Assembly (NCBI GenBank): GCA_024803745.1
Contig: JANJXV010000013.1
Location: 58,280,602 to 58,344,601 of the forward strand
DNA: 64,000 bases
Origin: Megascapheus bottae
Taxonomy: Eukaryota > Chordata > Mammalia > Rodentia > Geomyidae
Direction: 5' to 3'
The translations under genes were made by a program, and so were the position numbers. Below the pieces are notes generated by a model that saw only the letters and a program-made list of their open reading frames with translations, did no database searches and was not told where the DNA came from. Shown here piece by piece: positions 33,486 through 43,520 of the stretch. Numbering within the stretch: position 1 is the stretch's first letter; each line of letters starts with the position of its first letter.

Positions 33486-35125
33486 CCTCCCTCCCTCCCT
33501 CCCTCCCTCCTTCTCTCCCTCTCTTCCTCTCCCTCTCCCTCACATACATACGCACACACAAACCTATACAGAGCTGTGGTGTGAAAGTCCTGAGATTTCT
33601 CAACAGTGGAGCCTTCTCTCCAAGTCGGCACCCCTCCCCGCCCCCCTCCAGATCCTGGCCTGGATTGCAATGGGGAGTGTAGCCTTGGTTGGTTGTAGCT
33701 GGTCCACCAGACATGGAGGCCAGTGAGAACAGGACCTGCTAGGACTGCCTTGCATATGCAATCACATGCAGTAGGTGAGGCCAGGAAAGCTCCGGGGAAG
33801 GGATCAGCGCTCACAGGAGGCCGGGGAGCCAGGACCTGGCATGTTCTCTTGCAGAGACAGCCTAGGAGAAGCCTCATCCACGAGAGATGCCTGTATGGGC
33901 CTGTCCGCAGGTGCCAGCAGGGCAGAGCGGCACCAGACTTTCCAGGGATGGCAGCAGCCAGGCCCTGTGGCCCCATTGTACCAGCCTTGCCCTCCCTAGG
34001 TGCAGCTAAGCACTCACCTGAGCGAGGTGAGGCGGCTGCCATTCAACTTCAGCTGGTTCAGGTTGGGGAGGTACACCCCTGTGGGCCACAGGAAGGGCAG
34101 AGATTGGTTTGGCTTCGCGTCATCCCTGTCCACTATTCACTCACCCAGTTACTGCTCCCCCACCCGCCACCGTCGCCATGCCAGAAGTGTGTCCACACCA
34201 AGGAGGTGGTGTGCTCATCAGTTACACGGCAGGAGGGACAGGCCGATTGAGAGGCGCTGCCCCAAGCCTGTGGGTCCCCTGGGCCCCTGTATCTGTGGGG
34301 GCTGCTGCATGTGAGGGATGCGTGTGGACAGGACTCTACAGGCTGTCCCTGAAGGCCACAGGCCCATGAGGTGCAGAACTCAGCTTAGAAAAGGGTGTAC
34401 CATGCAAACACCACATCTCAGAATGACGCTATCCAGCATGGCCCAGGCCCAGAAGAAACCCATCCCCGAGTGCTGCTCTGAGTGGGACACTGTTCATGTG
34501 CTTGTTTTTTTGGTCAGTTCTGGGGCCTAAACTCAAGGCCTGAGCACTGTCCCGGGTTTCTCAAGACTAGAGCTCTACCACCTAAGCCACAGCACCATTT
34601 CTGCTTTTCTGTGTATGTGGTATGGAGGAATTGAACCCAGGGCTTCATGCATGCTATGTGAGCACTCTACCACTAGGCCAAGCTCCAGGTCCCCGCAGGA
34701 CATTCTGAACACCGAGGACAGGTGCAGCATGGATTTGTGGGACACAGACACCACAGGCTGAGCCTGGTGGCTGCGTTTGCGGGAGAGCAGATGGCCCTGA
34801 CTGCATGTGTGCACAGGCTGGCTACACTGGCCTGTTAAGGATGTAACAGAAAAAACAGAAAGCAAGACAAACCAAGGTGGGGCCGTTCAGCTTCTCTGTA
34901 ACTAGAGAGGTGCAAACAGAACCCATGCGGACCCTGGACAGCATGCCTCTTTTCTGTTTGTTGGTGAGATCTGAGTAGGCCTGTGGCACAGATAAGCGTC
35001 CTGCATCTGTGTTCACTTGTACTGCATTTCAGAGAAATTCCTCCCCAATAGAAAATATATACTGAAGAATTCACTGACATGGGACATCACGTCCATGACT
35101 CAGGGCAGAAAAGTGAGTGACCCAG

Positions 35126-35166
<41 letters not shown>

Positions 35167-37998
35167 CGAGGAAAAGAAGGATGAGGCCTTCCAGGCTTCA
35201 TCATGGAGAATCTGGAGGATACATGGAGAGCTCTGTATCATTCCTAAATGTCCTTACATTTCAAAGTATTTCAAAATTCGCTTTGGGAGCTCCTAATGCC
35301 AGGCTGTGTTGATTCTTAGTGCTGGCTGCTGTGTGCTGTGTGTCAGTGTTTGGGTCAGGCCCTTCTGGAGGGCAGTGTGAGCACTGGTAACGAGCTCTAC
35401 CCAGTGCGTGTGCAGTGCCCAGGGCCAATCCTAAACAAAGACACTTCTGTCCAGGGTGCTTGCTTGCTTGCTTTCTCTTTCTTTCTTCCTTCCTTCCTCC
35501 CTTCCTTCCTTCCTTCCTGTCCTGGTGCCTAAACTCAGAGCCTGAGTACTTGGGTCTTCTCAAGGCAGGAGCTCTACCACTTGAGTCTCAGCACCACTTC
35601 CAGCTTTTTTTCTATGTATGTGGAACTGAGGAATCAAACCCCGGTCTTCGTACATGCTAGACAAGCACTCTACCACTAGGCCACACTCCCAGCCCCATGC
35701 TGGCTTGGTTTCTACAACCAGAACAGAGAGGTGGGGGCTGTGATGGCAGCCTGGGACGACCGTGACTCGAAGCTCTCACCGAAGTTCCCCAGGCTGTTTT
35801 CACGGGTGTCCACACACATCTCCAGCACGCGTACCATTTGGAGGTCATCCACCTGGGCCAGGTCCTGCTGCAGAGATCAGATAGGGGGTCACTCCCTGAC
35901 AGCGGGTCACTCCCTGACAGCGGGTCACTCCCTGACAGCCGGTCACACTCCCTGACAGCGGGTCACACTCTCTGACAGCGGGTCACTCCCTGACAGCGGA
36001 TCACTCCCTGACAGCGGGTCACACTCTCTGACAGCGGGTCACTCCCTGACAGCGGGTCACTCCCTGACAGCGGATCACTCCCTGACAGCGGGTCACTCTC
36101 TGACAGCGGGTCACTCCCTGACAGCGGATCACTCCCTGACAGCGGATCACTCCCTGACAGCGGATCACTCCCTGACAGCGGGTCACACTCTCTGACAGCG
36201 GGTCACTCCCTGACAGCGGGTCACTCCCTGACAGCGGATCACTCCCTGACAGCGGGTCACTCCCTGACAGCGGGTCACTCCCTGACAGCCGGTCACACTC
36301 TCTGACAGCGGGTCACACTCTCTGACAGCGGGTCACACTCCCTGACAGCGGGTCACACTCCCTGACAGCGGGTCACTCCTGACAGCGGGTCACTCCCTGA
36401 CAGCCGGTCACACTCTCTGACAGCGGGTCACTCCCTGAGAGCGGGTCACTCCCTGGCAGCGGGTCACTCCCTGGCAGCGGGTCACACTCTGACAGCGGGT
36501 CTCACTCTCTGACAGCGGGTCTCACTCTCTGACAGCGGGTCTCACTCCCTGACAGCGGGTCACTCCCTGACAGTGGGTCACTCTCTGACAGCGGGTCTCA
36601 CTCTCTGACAGCGGGTCTCACTCCCTGACAGCGGGTCTCACTCCCTGACAGCGGGTCACTCCCTGACAGTGGGTCACTCTCTGACAGCGGGTCTCACTCT
36701 CTGACAGCGGGTCTCACTCTCTGACAGCGGGTCACTCCCTGAGAGCGGGTCACTCCCTGGCAGTGGTCACTCCCTGATAGCTTCCACCGGGTTCCTAGCT
36801 GCAAGACTCTACCAGGGGCCCACTGGCACCAATAATAGGCCTTAGCCATGACAGCTTGGCTGGTGCAACTTGGGTGAACATGGCATCTGGAGGCTCTAAC
36901 TGGCTGGGGGCCCCTAGGGCCAAGCCTATCCCTGGATTGGCTGGTTTTTCAGATGGAACCGTCAGATTAGACACGACAATACAGCTGGTATCCATAGCCC
37001 ATCCTGTCGAGTGGCACCTGGCCATAACCTACATGAGGCTCCTTGATGGCACGCATACACAGCAGGGGTGAGGCCGCTACTTTACCTGCTGTCTTGGTTT
37101 CCAGGATGGGACCTTCTTTTTGCATGTGTCAAGTGAAAGCTGGACTCGCAGGACCCTGAGCCCTACCTGCTGTGGGGTTGGCAGGGAGCCTGGAGAACTC
37201 CTGAAGGCTCTGTATTGGCAGGTTGGATCTGTCATTCTGAGGTAGGGCCTGGTGGTACCTGCACAGGATTTGGGGTCATCTCCCTAGTGTGGCTAGAGGT
37301 GGGTAGATGGAAAGTCCTGGATGCTAGGAAATGCAGGCTGGTCTAGATAGGTTCTACAGAAACTTCTGAGCCTCAGGGCCAGGTCCAATAGTGAGATCCC
37401 ACTCCATATTTTTTCAAAAGCCTTCACTTGCTGTCAGCCTATGGGCCCAGTGAGCCCAGGAACTGTGTCCCAGGATGGGGGGCATGGAACACCTCTAGAC
37501 TTCCAGGGGGGACACTCCCACAAGGAACTCCTACACAAATCTCCTGTTACCTGATACTTTGGCCCTCTATGTGTGTGCTGTAGAATTCACACGTGAGGGA
37601 AGTCCTCTGTGCCTGAGGACAGTGGCCTCAGCAAGTACATACAGAATCCTAGCCTGCCTCAGGCCTTGACCCAGGGGTTATAGATACTTAGGTTTTAGAG
37701 GGTCTCAAAGGTGGAAACATGGAGGGAACCTATCTGCAGGGTCTGGCAGGACAGCAGGCTGGATATTATCAGTACTCAGGATGCAGCCCCTCTTGCCCTG
37801 CCCCTGGCCCCTGATACTTACCAGTCGGGCAGGAGAAAGGTGCTCCTTCATTAGCTGCTCCCTGCGGATGCTCCCATGGCTGCCCAAGCCCTTGCTGTGT
37901 GGGGAGGGGTTGAGTTGACCCTGCCAGCTCAGTTCCCGTACCCGGACACTGACTGTGCCAGGCGGAGGCCTTTGGGATCCATCCCAGGCTGGGTCCAT
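26038..37998 (-). CDS. LRRC56: LRRC56, leucine-rich repeat containing 56
   Basis: Ciliary LRR protein needed for outer dynein arm assembly or transport, linked to human ciliary dyskinesia. Coding exons in transcript order: 37822-38009 (ATG 37998), 35780-35867, 34018-34078, 30090-30186, 29805-30005, 29063-29246, 28488-28649, 28343-28407, then 28219-28276 and 28047-28113 (both tentative), 27738-27868 and 26038-26315 (TAG). The sum is 1569 nt, 522 residues; human is about 542. N terminus: MDPAWDGSQRPPPGTVSVRV. SDS22-like leucine-rich repeats span about residues 85-205 (LPNLNQLKLNGSRL, LQVLWLARCGLSDLDGI, ELYVSYNNISDLSPL), followed by YNYREEVRKLIPQL. The Pro-rich C terminus includes GNPTKGLRERRHQCQ and RGRRLRALGSLGP. 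An upstream in-frame ATG at 38004 would add two residues. The two tentative exons have weak sites (GCCA|gtgctc donor). Confidence 0.9.
26950..27185 (-). repeat. B1-headed SINE in the last LRRC56 intron
   Basis: Minus-strand copy: 'ggtcatggggcttgaactcg', 'gagccacagcgccacttcta', 'cagcctcctgagatcttcct'. The head end is decayed. Flanking 26320-26950 and 27190-27735 is unique sequence without features. Confidence 0.7.
29585..29680 (+). repeat. (TG)n and (GA/GGA)n microsatellites in LRRC56 intron
   Basis: A TG run (29576-29607) is followed by GAGA/GGGA-rich sequence (29608-29680), about 125 bp past the donor of exon 29805-30005. Confidence 0.85.
30790..31945. repeat. SINE cluster in LRRC56 intron
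   Basis: B1-headed SINE, minus, at 30790-30985. IDL-Geo, minus, at 31195-31405, with a duplicated 'ttggactt' in its arm. Two B1-headed SINEs, plus, at 31425-31680 and 31695-31915. A (CA)n tract closes the cluster at 31917-31943. Confidence 0.75.
32620..33088. repeat. B1-headed SINE interrupted by a minus-strand IDL-Geo SINE
   Basis: The plus-strand host runs 32620-32715 and resumes at 32921-33045, ending in (CA)n/(TA)n. The insert (about 32716-32920) is a complete IDL-Geo copy in minus orientation starting with poly(T). The 14-mer aacttgagactctt occurs on both sides (32702-32715 and 32921-32934), a clear target-site duplication. Confidence 0.92.
33230..33545 (+). repeat. B1-headed SINE plus (CT)n/(CCCT)n microsatellite
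   Basis: A decayed B1-headed SINE (33230-33420) runs into a (CT)n tract (33427-33482) and CCCT/CTTC-rich repeats to about 33545. Confidence 0.75.
34505..34695 (-). repeat. IDL-Geo SINE, minus
   Basis: Complete but diverged minus copy in an LRRC56 intron ('gctctaccacctaagccaca', 'ggaattgaacccagggcttc', 'agcactctaccactaggcca'). Confidence 0.85.
35127..35698. repeat. (TG)n, (CTTT/CTTCC)n and IDL-Geo SINE
   Basis: (TG)n at 35127-35162. A pyrimidine microsatellite at 35460-35518. It leads into a minus-strand IDL-Geo copy at 35519-35698, so the microsatellite lies where the SINE poly(A) tail would be. Confidence 0.85.
35881..36776. repeat. Minisatellite, 18/20-bp units, about 47 copies
   Basis: About 0.9 kb of tandem units based on GACAGCGGGTCACTCCCT (18 bp), with 20-bp variants carrying an extra dinucleotide (CACACT or CTCACT). 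Variants are regionally clustered: the CTCACT type dominates 36495-36725. The array starts about 13 bp from the acceptor of LRRC56 exon 35780-35867 and so occupies the intron's branch-point region. Confidence 0.98.
36780..37820 (-). other. LRRC56 intron, unique sequence
   Basis: About 1 kb between the minisatellite and the first LRRC56 coding exon. I see no repeats, exons or other recognisable features. Confidence 0.5.
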
Positions 37999-38924
37999 CC
38001 ACATCCAACCTGCCAGGAGAGGAAGAAGGGCCTTCCACCTTCTACTCCAGCTCCCATCTGTGCCCCAAAAAGACCCAACACAACCCTGACATGGCCCGGC
38101 CTGGTCTGAAAGTCTTTCCCTAACACAGGCTCAACCCCCCTGCCCGGATCCATGTCCTTCTCTTGATTCTGTCCTTGTTTACGTTGGTGTCCACAGTGAA
38201 TGCTAGCTCCAGGCTTTGCAATCTGGAGCCCCACTTGACCCCAGGGGTACCGAGTCAGCTGCCTGCTATGAGCAGCATATGCTTCTGCCAACAGGCTCCT
38301 GGAAGGCCCCAGGTCCTGACTTGTGGGTTCTTCTCCTACTGAGTATGGGCCCAGAAGCAGGGTCTCAGGCATTCCATTTGCCCCCTTCTGCACTGGCTGA
38401 CCTCACACCTGAAGACAGCTGCTCTGTGCTGTGGGTCAAACATCCGGGCAAGAAGGCAGCATGAGTCCAGAGGTGATACCTGTAAGAGAGTGTATGGGTA
38501 AGGTCCTAGCCAGGTCATTGGGCCCAGTGGTACCTAAGCTGGGCTTCTGGCATGGAGCCTGGTCTTGAGTGTGCTGTGACCATCCTGCCAGGGGACCTGG
38601 CCCAGCTGATCTGGAGGAACCCAGAGCCAGGCTGTGACCTAAGACTCGCTCAGGATCACCCAGTGCAAATGAGGACTTGCTCCTCCTCCAAGTCCTACTT
38701 CTTCCATCCCAGAAGGGTGTCCCAGGTCTGCTGCTCTGAACCATCCCCTGCAGACCGGCCTCTTCTGCACCCCACCCCTCTGAGCCCCTCTGCAGATCTC
38801 TGGAGAAGCTTGCCTGGACTGCCACTGCCCACCTGCACTAGGCTTCTTGGCTGCTGCTCCTGAAAGACACAGAAACCTGCGCTGGGCCCTGGACCTTAGA
38901 CTCAGGATCTCTGGGCTGAGCTAG

Positions 38925-39640
38925 AATTCTGGGCACTGTCCCTGGGCTTCTTTTGCTCAAGGCTAGCGCTCTGCCACTTGAGCCACTTCTGACCATTTCT
39001 GTGTATGTGGTACTGAGGAATTGAACTCAGGGCTTTATGCATACTAGGCAAGCTCTCTACCACTAAGCCACATTTGCAGTCAGCAGCTAGAATTCTGACC
39101 AGAACATTCAACTTCCTTTTCTCTTGGCTACCTTGTCACTCTCCATCTATCCAATATTTATTTTTATTCTTTTTATTTATTTTTTTTGTGGGTCATGGGG
39201 CTTGAACTGGGTCTTGGTGCTGTCCCTGAGCTCTTCAGCTCAAGACTACCACCTTACCCTTGAGCCAAACCCCACTTCCCGTTTTCTAGAGGTTAATTGG
39301 AGAGAAGAGTCTCTGGCCCTTTTGTGTCTGGGCTGGCTTTGAACCTTGATCCTCAGATCTCTGCCTCCTGAGTAGCTAGGATTACAGGCGTGAGCCACTG
39401 TGTCCAGCTTTCATTTATTATTGTTTTTTAATTGTTTGTGGGCTTTTTGAACTCAAAGTCTAGAAACTGTCCCTGAGCTTTTTTTTTTCCGCCTTCAAGG
39501 CTAGCACTCTACCACGTTGAGCCACAGCTCCATTTCTGTTTTTTAAATAGTTAGTTGGCAATAAGAATCTCACAGACTTTCTCTGCCCAGGCTAGCTTTG
39601 AACCATGATCCTCAGATCTTAGCCTTTCATCCAGTATTTG
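38925..39640 (-). repeat. IDL-Geo and two B1-headed SINEs, minus
   Basis: IDL-Geo at 38925-39085, B1-headed at 39185-39410 (with 'gattacaggcgtgagccac', the complement of the B1 head) and a second B1-headed copy at 39420-39640. All lie in the LRRC56 5' intron. Confidence 0.8.
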
Positions 39641-40360
39641 ACTGACCCCTTATTCCGGTGCTTTCTACGTGCCCTTCCCAGGTTTGTTTCTCTGATAATA
39701 CAGAGCCTTTCCATACTCCTTCTAAGGCAGTGATTTATTTCCTATTCAGTTGAGTGTGTACTGCTCCAAGATATGTTCTTCCATGACCCTGGCCACCAGT
39801 CCTACCAAGACCTAAGGCTCCCAGAAGGATCTCCAATGTGCCCCAGGGAAGACTTCACATCCACCCAAGTTGGCCAGCTCCAGGCCTTGGAAAGCTATGA
39901 GCTGCCCAAGGAGGCCTCTGTGCCAGAGAGCAGCTGGCTCGGTGTCCTGCCCACATGTAGGCCCCAGTGACTGAGCACACAAACCTTGGGGTTTAAGAAC
40001 AGAGATTAGAGATCTCCCAACACATACACTGCTCCCAGAAGTCATGCACTGGCCTGAAACTGCCCCCCTCACCTGCCAGGGGCAGACCTGCTCTGAAAAT
40101 CCCCAAGGGCCTCGAGCCTGATCGCGGCAGCCTACACTCCAGGAACAAGGACAACCACCTTGTCCCCGGCACGGTCCCCTCGGAGGGCAGGGTCTGGAGC
40201 ACCCAGGGCAGCGCAGGCCTCCCTCCCACCCCCCATGGGGCTTGGGCCTCACGGGGGCCAAGCGGGGCCCCTCACGGGCTGGGCGGCCGGTGGTCGCCGG
40301 CTCCGCAGTCCAGGTTCCGTCTAGGGCTGCGGACGTGGGGAGGCTATGCCCGGCTCTCAC

Positions 40361-40560
40361 CTGACGGGCGGGCCCGGGTGCCCTGACCCTGGGTCGCGGC
40401 CCTGGCCCCTTCCACCGCCGCGGGTGCTTTTTCCACTCCGGGCTCTTTCCGGCCGCGGACCCGGGCGTCATGGCAACGGGGGCGGGGCCTCCTTTGAATA
40501 CCCAAATATCCGGGAGCCTCGGGCAGCGAGCCGAGCCCCGCCCCTTAGCAACGGTTGCCG
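40361..40560 (-). promoter_or_regulatory. LRRC56: LRRC56 promoter and noncoding first exon
   Basis: Within a CpG island (about 40.2-40.85 kb), a strong minus-strand donor (CCCGTCAG|gtgaga, exon edge 40361) would join the acceptor at 38009. A second donor-like site (CTGGCAG|gtgagg, exon edge 40073) may serve an alternative exon. RFX-type half-sites are present: GTCATGGCAAC at 40467-40477 and a GCAACGGTTGC palindrome at 40548-40558. This fits a gene used in motile cilia. An upstream ATG in this exon opens a short out-of-frame uORF. The start site itself is inferred. Confidence 0.6.
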
Positions 40561-40934
40561 GGCACGCGGTGGGGGCCCAGCGGCTGGCGGGCGGCCGCGG
40601 GCGGCCCGGGGAGACCGCGGGACACCGCGGGACACCGCCGCGGGCGGCCCCCCCAGGCTCGGGACCGCGCAGGCTCTGCTTTCTGATGAGGACGCGGTGG
40701 GTTAGGCTCTTCTCCGAACTCCACGGTGGAAACCGCGTTGTCAGCCGCCGCGGAATGGTCACGGCCGGGAGGGCGCAGAAGGGGAGCCTCCACTCCAGGC
40801 TACGCGGCCGACCCCGCCTCCGCTCCTGGGGGGAGCAGCGCTGCAGGACTTCACGCCGTCCCTCTGTCCCCAGACACTGGGTTAGATGAGCCCCGCAGCT
40901 CTGAGTGCAGCAGGGCCAGCCCGGCCTCGGGGAC

Positions 40935-41085
40935 CTGGGGTGGACTCCGGCCTAGGGCACCTGGGGTGGACTCCGGGGGTGCAGCCCCGGCCTAGGACAC
41001 CTGGGGTGGACTCCGGGGGTGCAGCCCCGGCCTAGGACACCTGGGGTGGACTCCGGGGGTGCAGCCCCGGCCTAGGGACCTAGGA
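40935..41085. repeat. 40-bp tandem repeat, about 3.7 copies
   Basis: The unit is cctaggacacctggggtgga followed by ctccgggggtgcagccccgg, repeated at exactly 40-bp spacing. The last copies are nearly identical, so the array is young. It abuts the proviral LTR at 41090. Confidence 0.95.
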
Positions 41086-41089
41086 TGGA

Positions 41090-41561
41090 TGTCCCAGTCG
41101 AGGTGGGGGTCTCCCCTAAGTTGGCCCAGCTGAAGACACCCGGGAGGGGCACAGGGACGTCTGGGAGGACCTGAAATGCCCAGATTGAGGTGTCCCCGAA
41201 GATTACCTGGAGACCTCCACCTATGAAAAAAGCCAAAGGGTCTTTATTGTAGGGCAAGCTGGAGGCTGGACTCACTCCAGCACATCCCAAGTGGTGGGGC
41301 CAGCTGGGAGTGAGTCCCAAAGGGCCTGGGGTAGGAGGTTTAGGGGAGGTTCCATTACAGTGTACCCTCGGGGGGTCTTGATTGGTCCCCTGTTTTATGC
41401 CCACATCCTTTGCATTCCTGTGGTTGTTGCTAGGGGACCTAATATTATGGGATGGTAGAGGACTTTTAGGAAACTGCAACTCATTGGTGGGAAAGCAAAA
41501 CTCAGGCCTAGCTCTGCAAATTTACAGCCTGTCATGGCTCCTATTTCATCCTGGTCCCTCA
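41090..41561 (-). mobile_element. Gammaretrovirus-like 3' LTR
   Basis: In minus orientation the element starts TGAGGGACC just after a polypurine tract (41562-41590; ggggggtgggtgggaa) and ends GGGACA next to the 40-bp repeat, about 472 bp. AATAAA lies at 41243-41248 (minus), leaving about 150 bp to the 3' end. It is the 3' LTR of the degenerate provirus to its right. Boundaries are inferred from TG/CA ends and the polypurine tract. No 5' partner LTR is visible. Confidence 0.75.
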
Positions 41562-43350
41562 TTCCCACCCACCCCCCAGCTTTTTTTTATTCGTGTGTGT
41601 GACTAGAGACAACCATGGCTCTCATGCTTCCATCCCCATCTGTAGGGGCTGATACTGAGGTTTTAGGACCATAATTTGAACGGGGTTTATCTGTTCTTTG
41701 ATAAAGGTCACTAGGCAAGGTGTGAAGCTAAGTAGCATTAGCAAAATTATTAGAGGGCCTATTAAGGTGAAATTAGGGCTAACCAAGGGGAGGCATTAAA
41801 CAAAGATTCAAACCAATTTTCCCGCTGTTCTTGATCTCTCTTATGTTGGATCAGTCCTTCTTGAACTTTGGCAAGTGACTCTTTAACTATCCCCGAGTGA
41901 TCCACATAGAAGCAACACCACTCTTCTCCCAGGGCCACACGTAAGCCTCCCTGTTGTAGAAATAAAGGGGCTAGTCCTCACTTATTCTGAAGAACTACCT
42001 TGGCTAGTGAAGTAATGTTGATGCTAAAGCACTAAAGGGGATACTCTGGTTCCTGCTTCTGCTAGCCCAAGTCCCAATAAGGTAGTGAGCCTAATAGCAG
42101 TTACAATTTCTTCTTGCCTCACCCCAAGAGCAGGTGGTTGCCAGGATCTTTCCATATGGGTATAGAGGTCCTCTCCTGTATGATATAATAACCTTGGGAT
42201 TAGCTGCACCAGTACACAAAAGTTGCTTGTTTGGTTAAGTACCAAGTCATGTATGCAGGGGGCCGACCCAATGGAACAAGCCCACCATCCATCTAGGGGA
42301 GGTGTCCAATAGTATGCTTTAGGGTTGTCAACTGGAATTGTCTGGCTACACAGATGCTGATGGGATGGTGGGGGAACACCTCTGCACAGGCCCTGTTCAG
42401 GTGTAGATGGTAATGTTATCCTGGCCGTCCACTGTCACTTACCTTTGAGTAGTTTCCCATCATGACAATACCTTCATAATAAGGGGACTTAGTGTCAGCA
42501 TAGCCAACATGATTTGGTCATGTCTGGCTTTGTAGTATCGAGAACATGGTAGGACCTGACCGTTAACTCCCATAAAGGATCAGTCGTTCCTGCTATAGTA
42601 ACAGGTGGTTGTATAGTCACAAAGGATGCAAAGGAAGCAGTGGGGGCACTTTCTGGCTGTGTTGGCAGAGGGGGGAGTTCGACCAGTGGGTGGTGTGTTT
42701 TGGTTGGCAGCAACACCTTGTTAGGTCCTATACCTTGGTATTGAACGGGTTTTGCCAAGAGGTGTACTATAAACAGTGCCTTTGGGAGGGTATAGCTAGC
42801 GCCCCCAATTTCAGACACAATCACTCCCCAACTTAACCCTCCTGTCCATCTGGTGTCCTTCTTCTCTTTTTCCGTAAATCCGGGGTCACAGGATTACAGT
42901 TACCAAACCATCTGCCGTCTTCCAACTTTAGCTCCTGACATCTGGGCTCTGAAGTCCATCTCAAGGTGATTAAATCTCCAACGAGGGGGGGCGGTGGAGT
43001 CCACCACAACTTCTCCAGTTGAAGTGCAAGCCCAGGAGGCACAGTAATAGTCCTGTGGTCCTCCACACTGCTGTCGGTGAGCCCAATCAGTTGTATGTCC
43101 GGGGCAGACAGGCAGAATCTCTTATTGCCCTCCTGGATCAGGCACATTTCATTAAGAATTGCAGATCAAGGTTAGCTCAGAAACGCATACATTGAGGGGG
43201 GAGATGGTGCTGTTGCTAGTATTTCCTGAGAGTTTAAATTTAAATTTACAATTTGCCAAGTAAGATTCTGAGGCCGATGCGGGATAGTAGCATCAGCACA
43301 GAGCAAGAGATAAAACAAGAGAGGGAGCATCTCTCTAGTTTACGCGTGCG
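41562..43350 (-). pseudogene. Degenerate gammaretrovirus-like env region
   Basis: Conceptual minus-strand translation gives env-like segments broken by stops and frame changes. The surface-subunit part (about 42.5-43.15 kb) ends in the CWLC motif, a CxxC as in gammaretroviral surface proteins, immediately followed by TGA (42495-42497). The transmembrane-subunit part includes a hydrophobic stretch near 42.05 kb, a heptad-like LFLQQGG region near 41.95 kb, and a hydrophobic anchor near 41.72 kb. The usual CX6CC cysteine cluster is damaged: the first Cys is replaced, and an in-frame stop lies just before this region. An old, non-functional copy. Confidence 0.8.
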
Positions 43351-43520
43351 AGGCCCGCTCGTCGGGGAAGTGGCGCGCCGGCCGGGCGTGGGCATTCCGT
43401 CAACCTTGACTGCTGTGAGGGTGGTCAAGACGGTCCTGTAGGTCCCTTCCAGGTCCGGCCGCAAGCGGCGTGGTCTCGACGCGCCTGTGGACCCAGACGT
43501 CGAGGGAGGGAGGGTTCCCG
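43350..43520 (-). pseudogene. Remnant of pol (integrase C terminus), gammaretrovirus-like
   Basis: Minus-strand frames contain the motif TVLTTLTAVKVDG and, in a shifted frame, DVWVHRRVETT, resembling the SH3-like C-terminal part of gammaretroviral integrase. It lies directly upstream of the env remnant, as in an intact provirus. The fragment is GC-rich and merges into the HRAS CpG island. I see no provirus sequence beyond about 43.52 kb. Confidence 0.55.

Noticed and set aside
35881..36776. CRISPR-like repeat array
   Set aside because: Units follow each other with no spacers, in a mammalian intron. It is a minisatellite.
39812..40762. 316-codon minus-strand frame covering the LRRC56 first exon
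   Set aside because: It crosses a strong donor at 40361 and is out of frame with the LRRC56 start after splicing. At most a short uORF is real.
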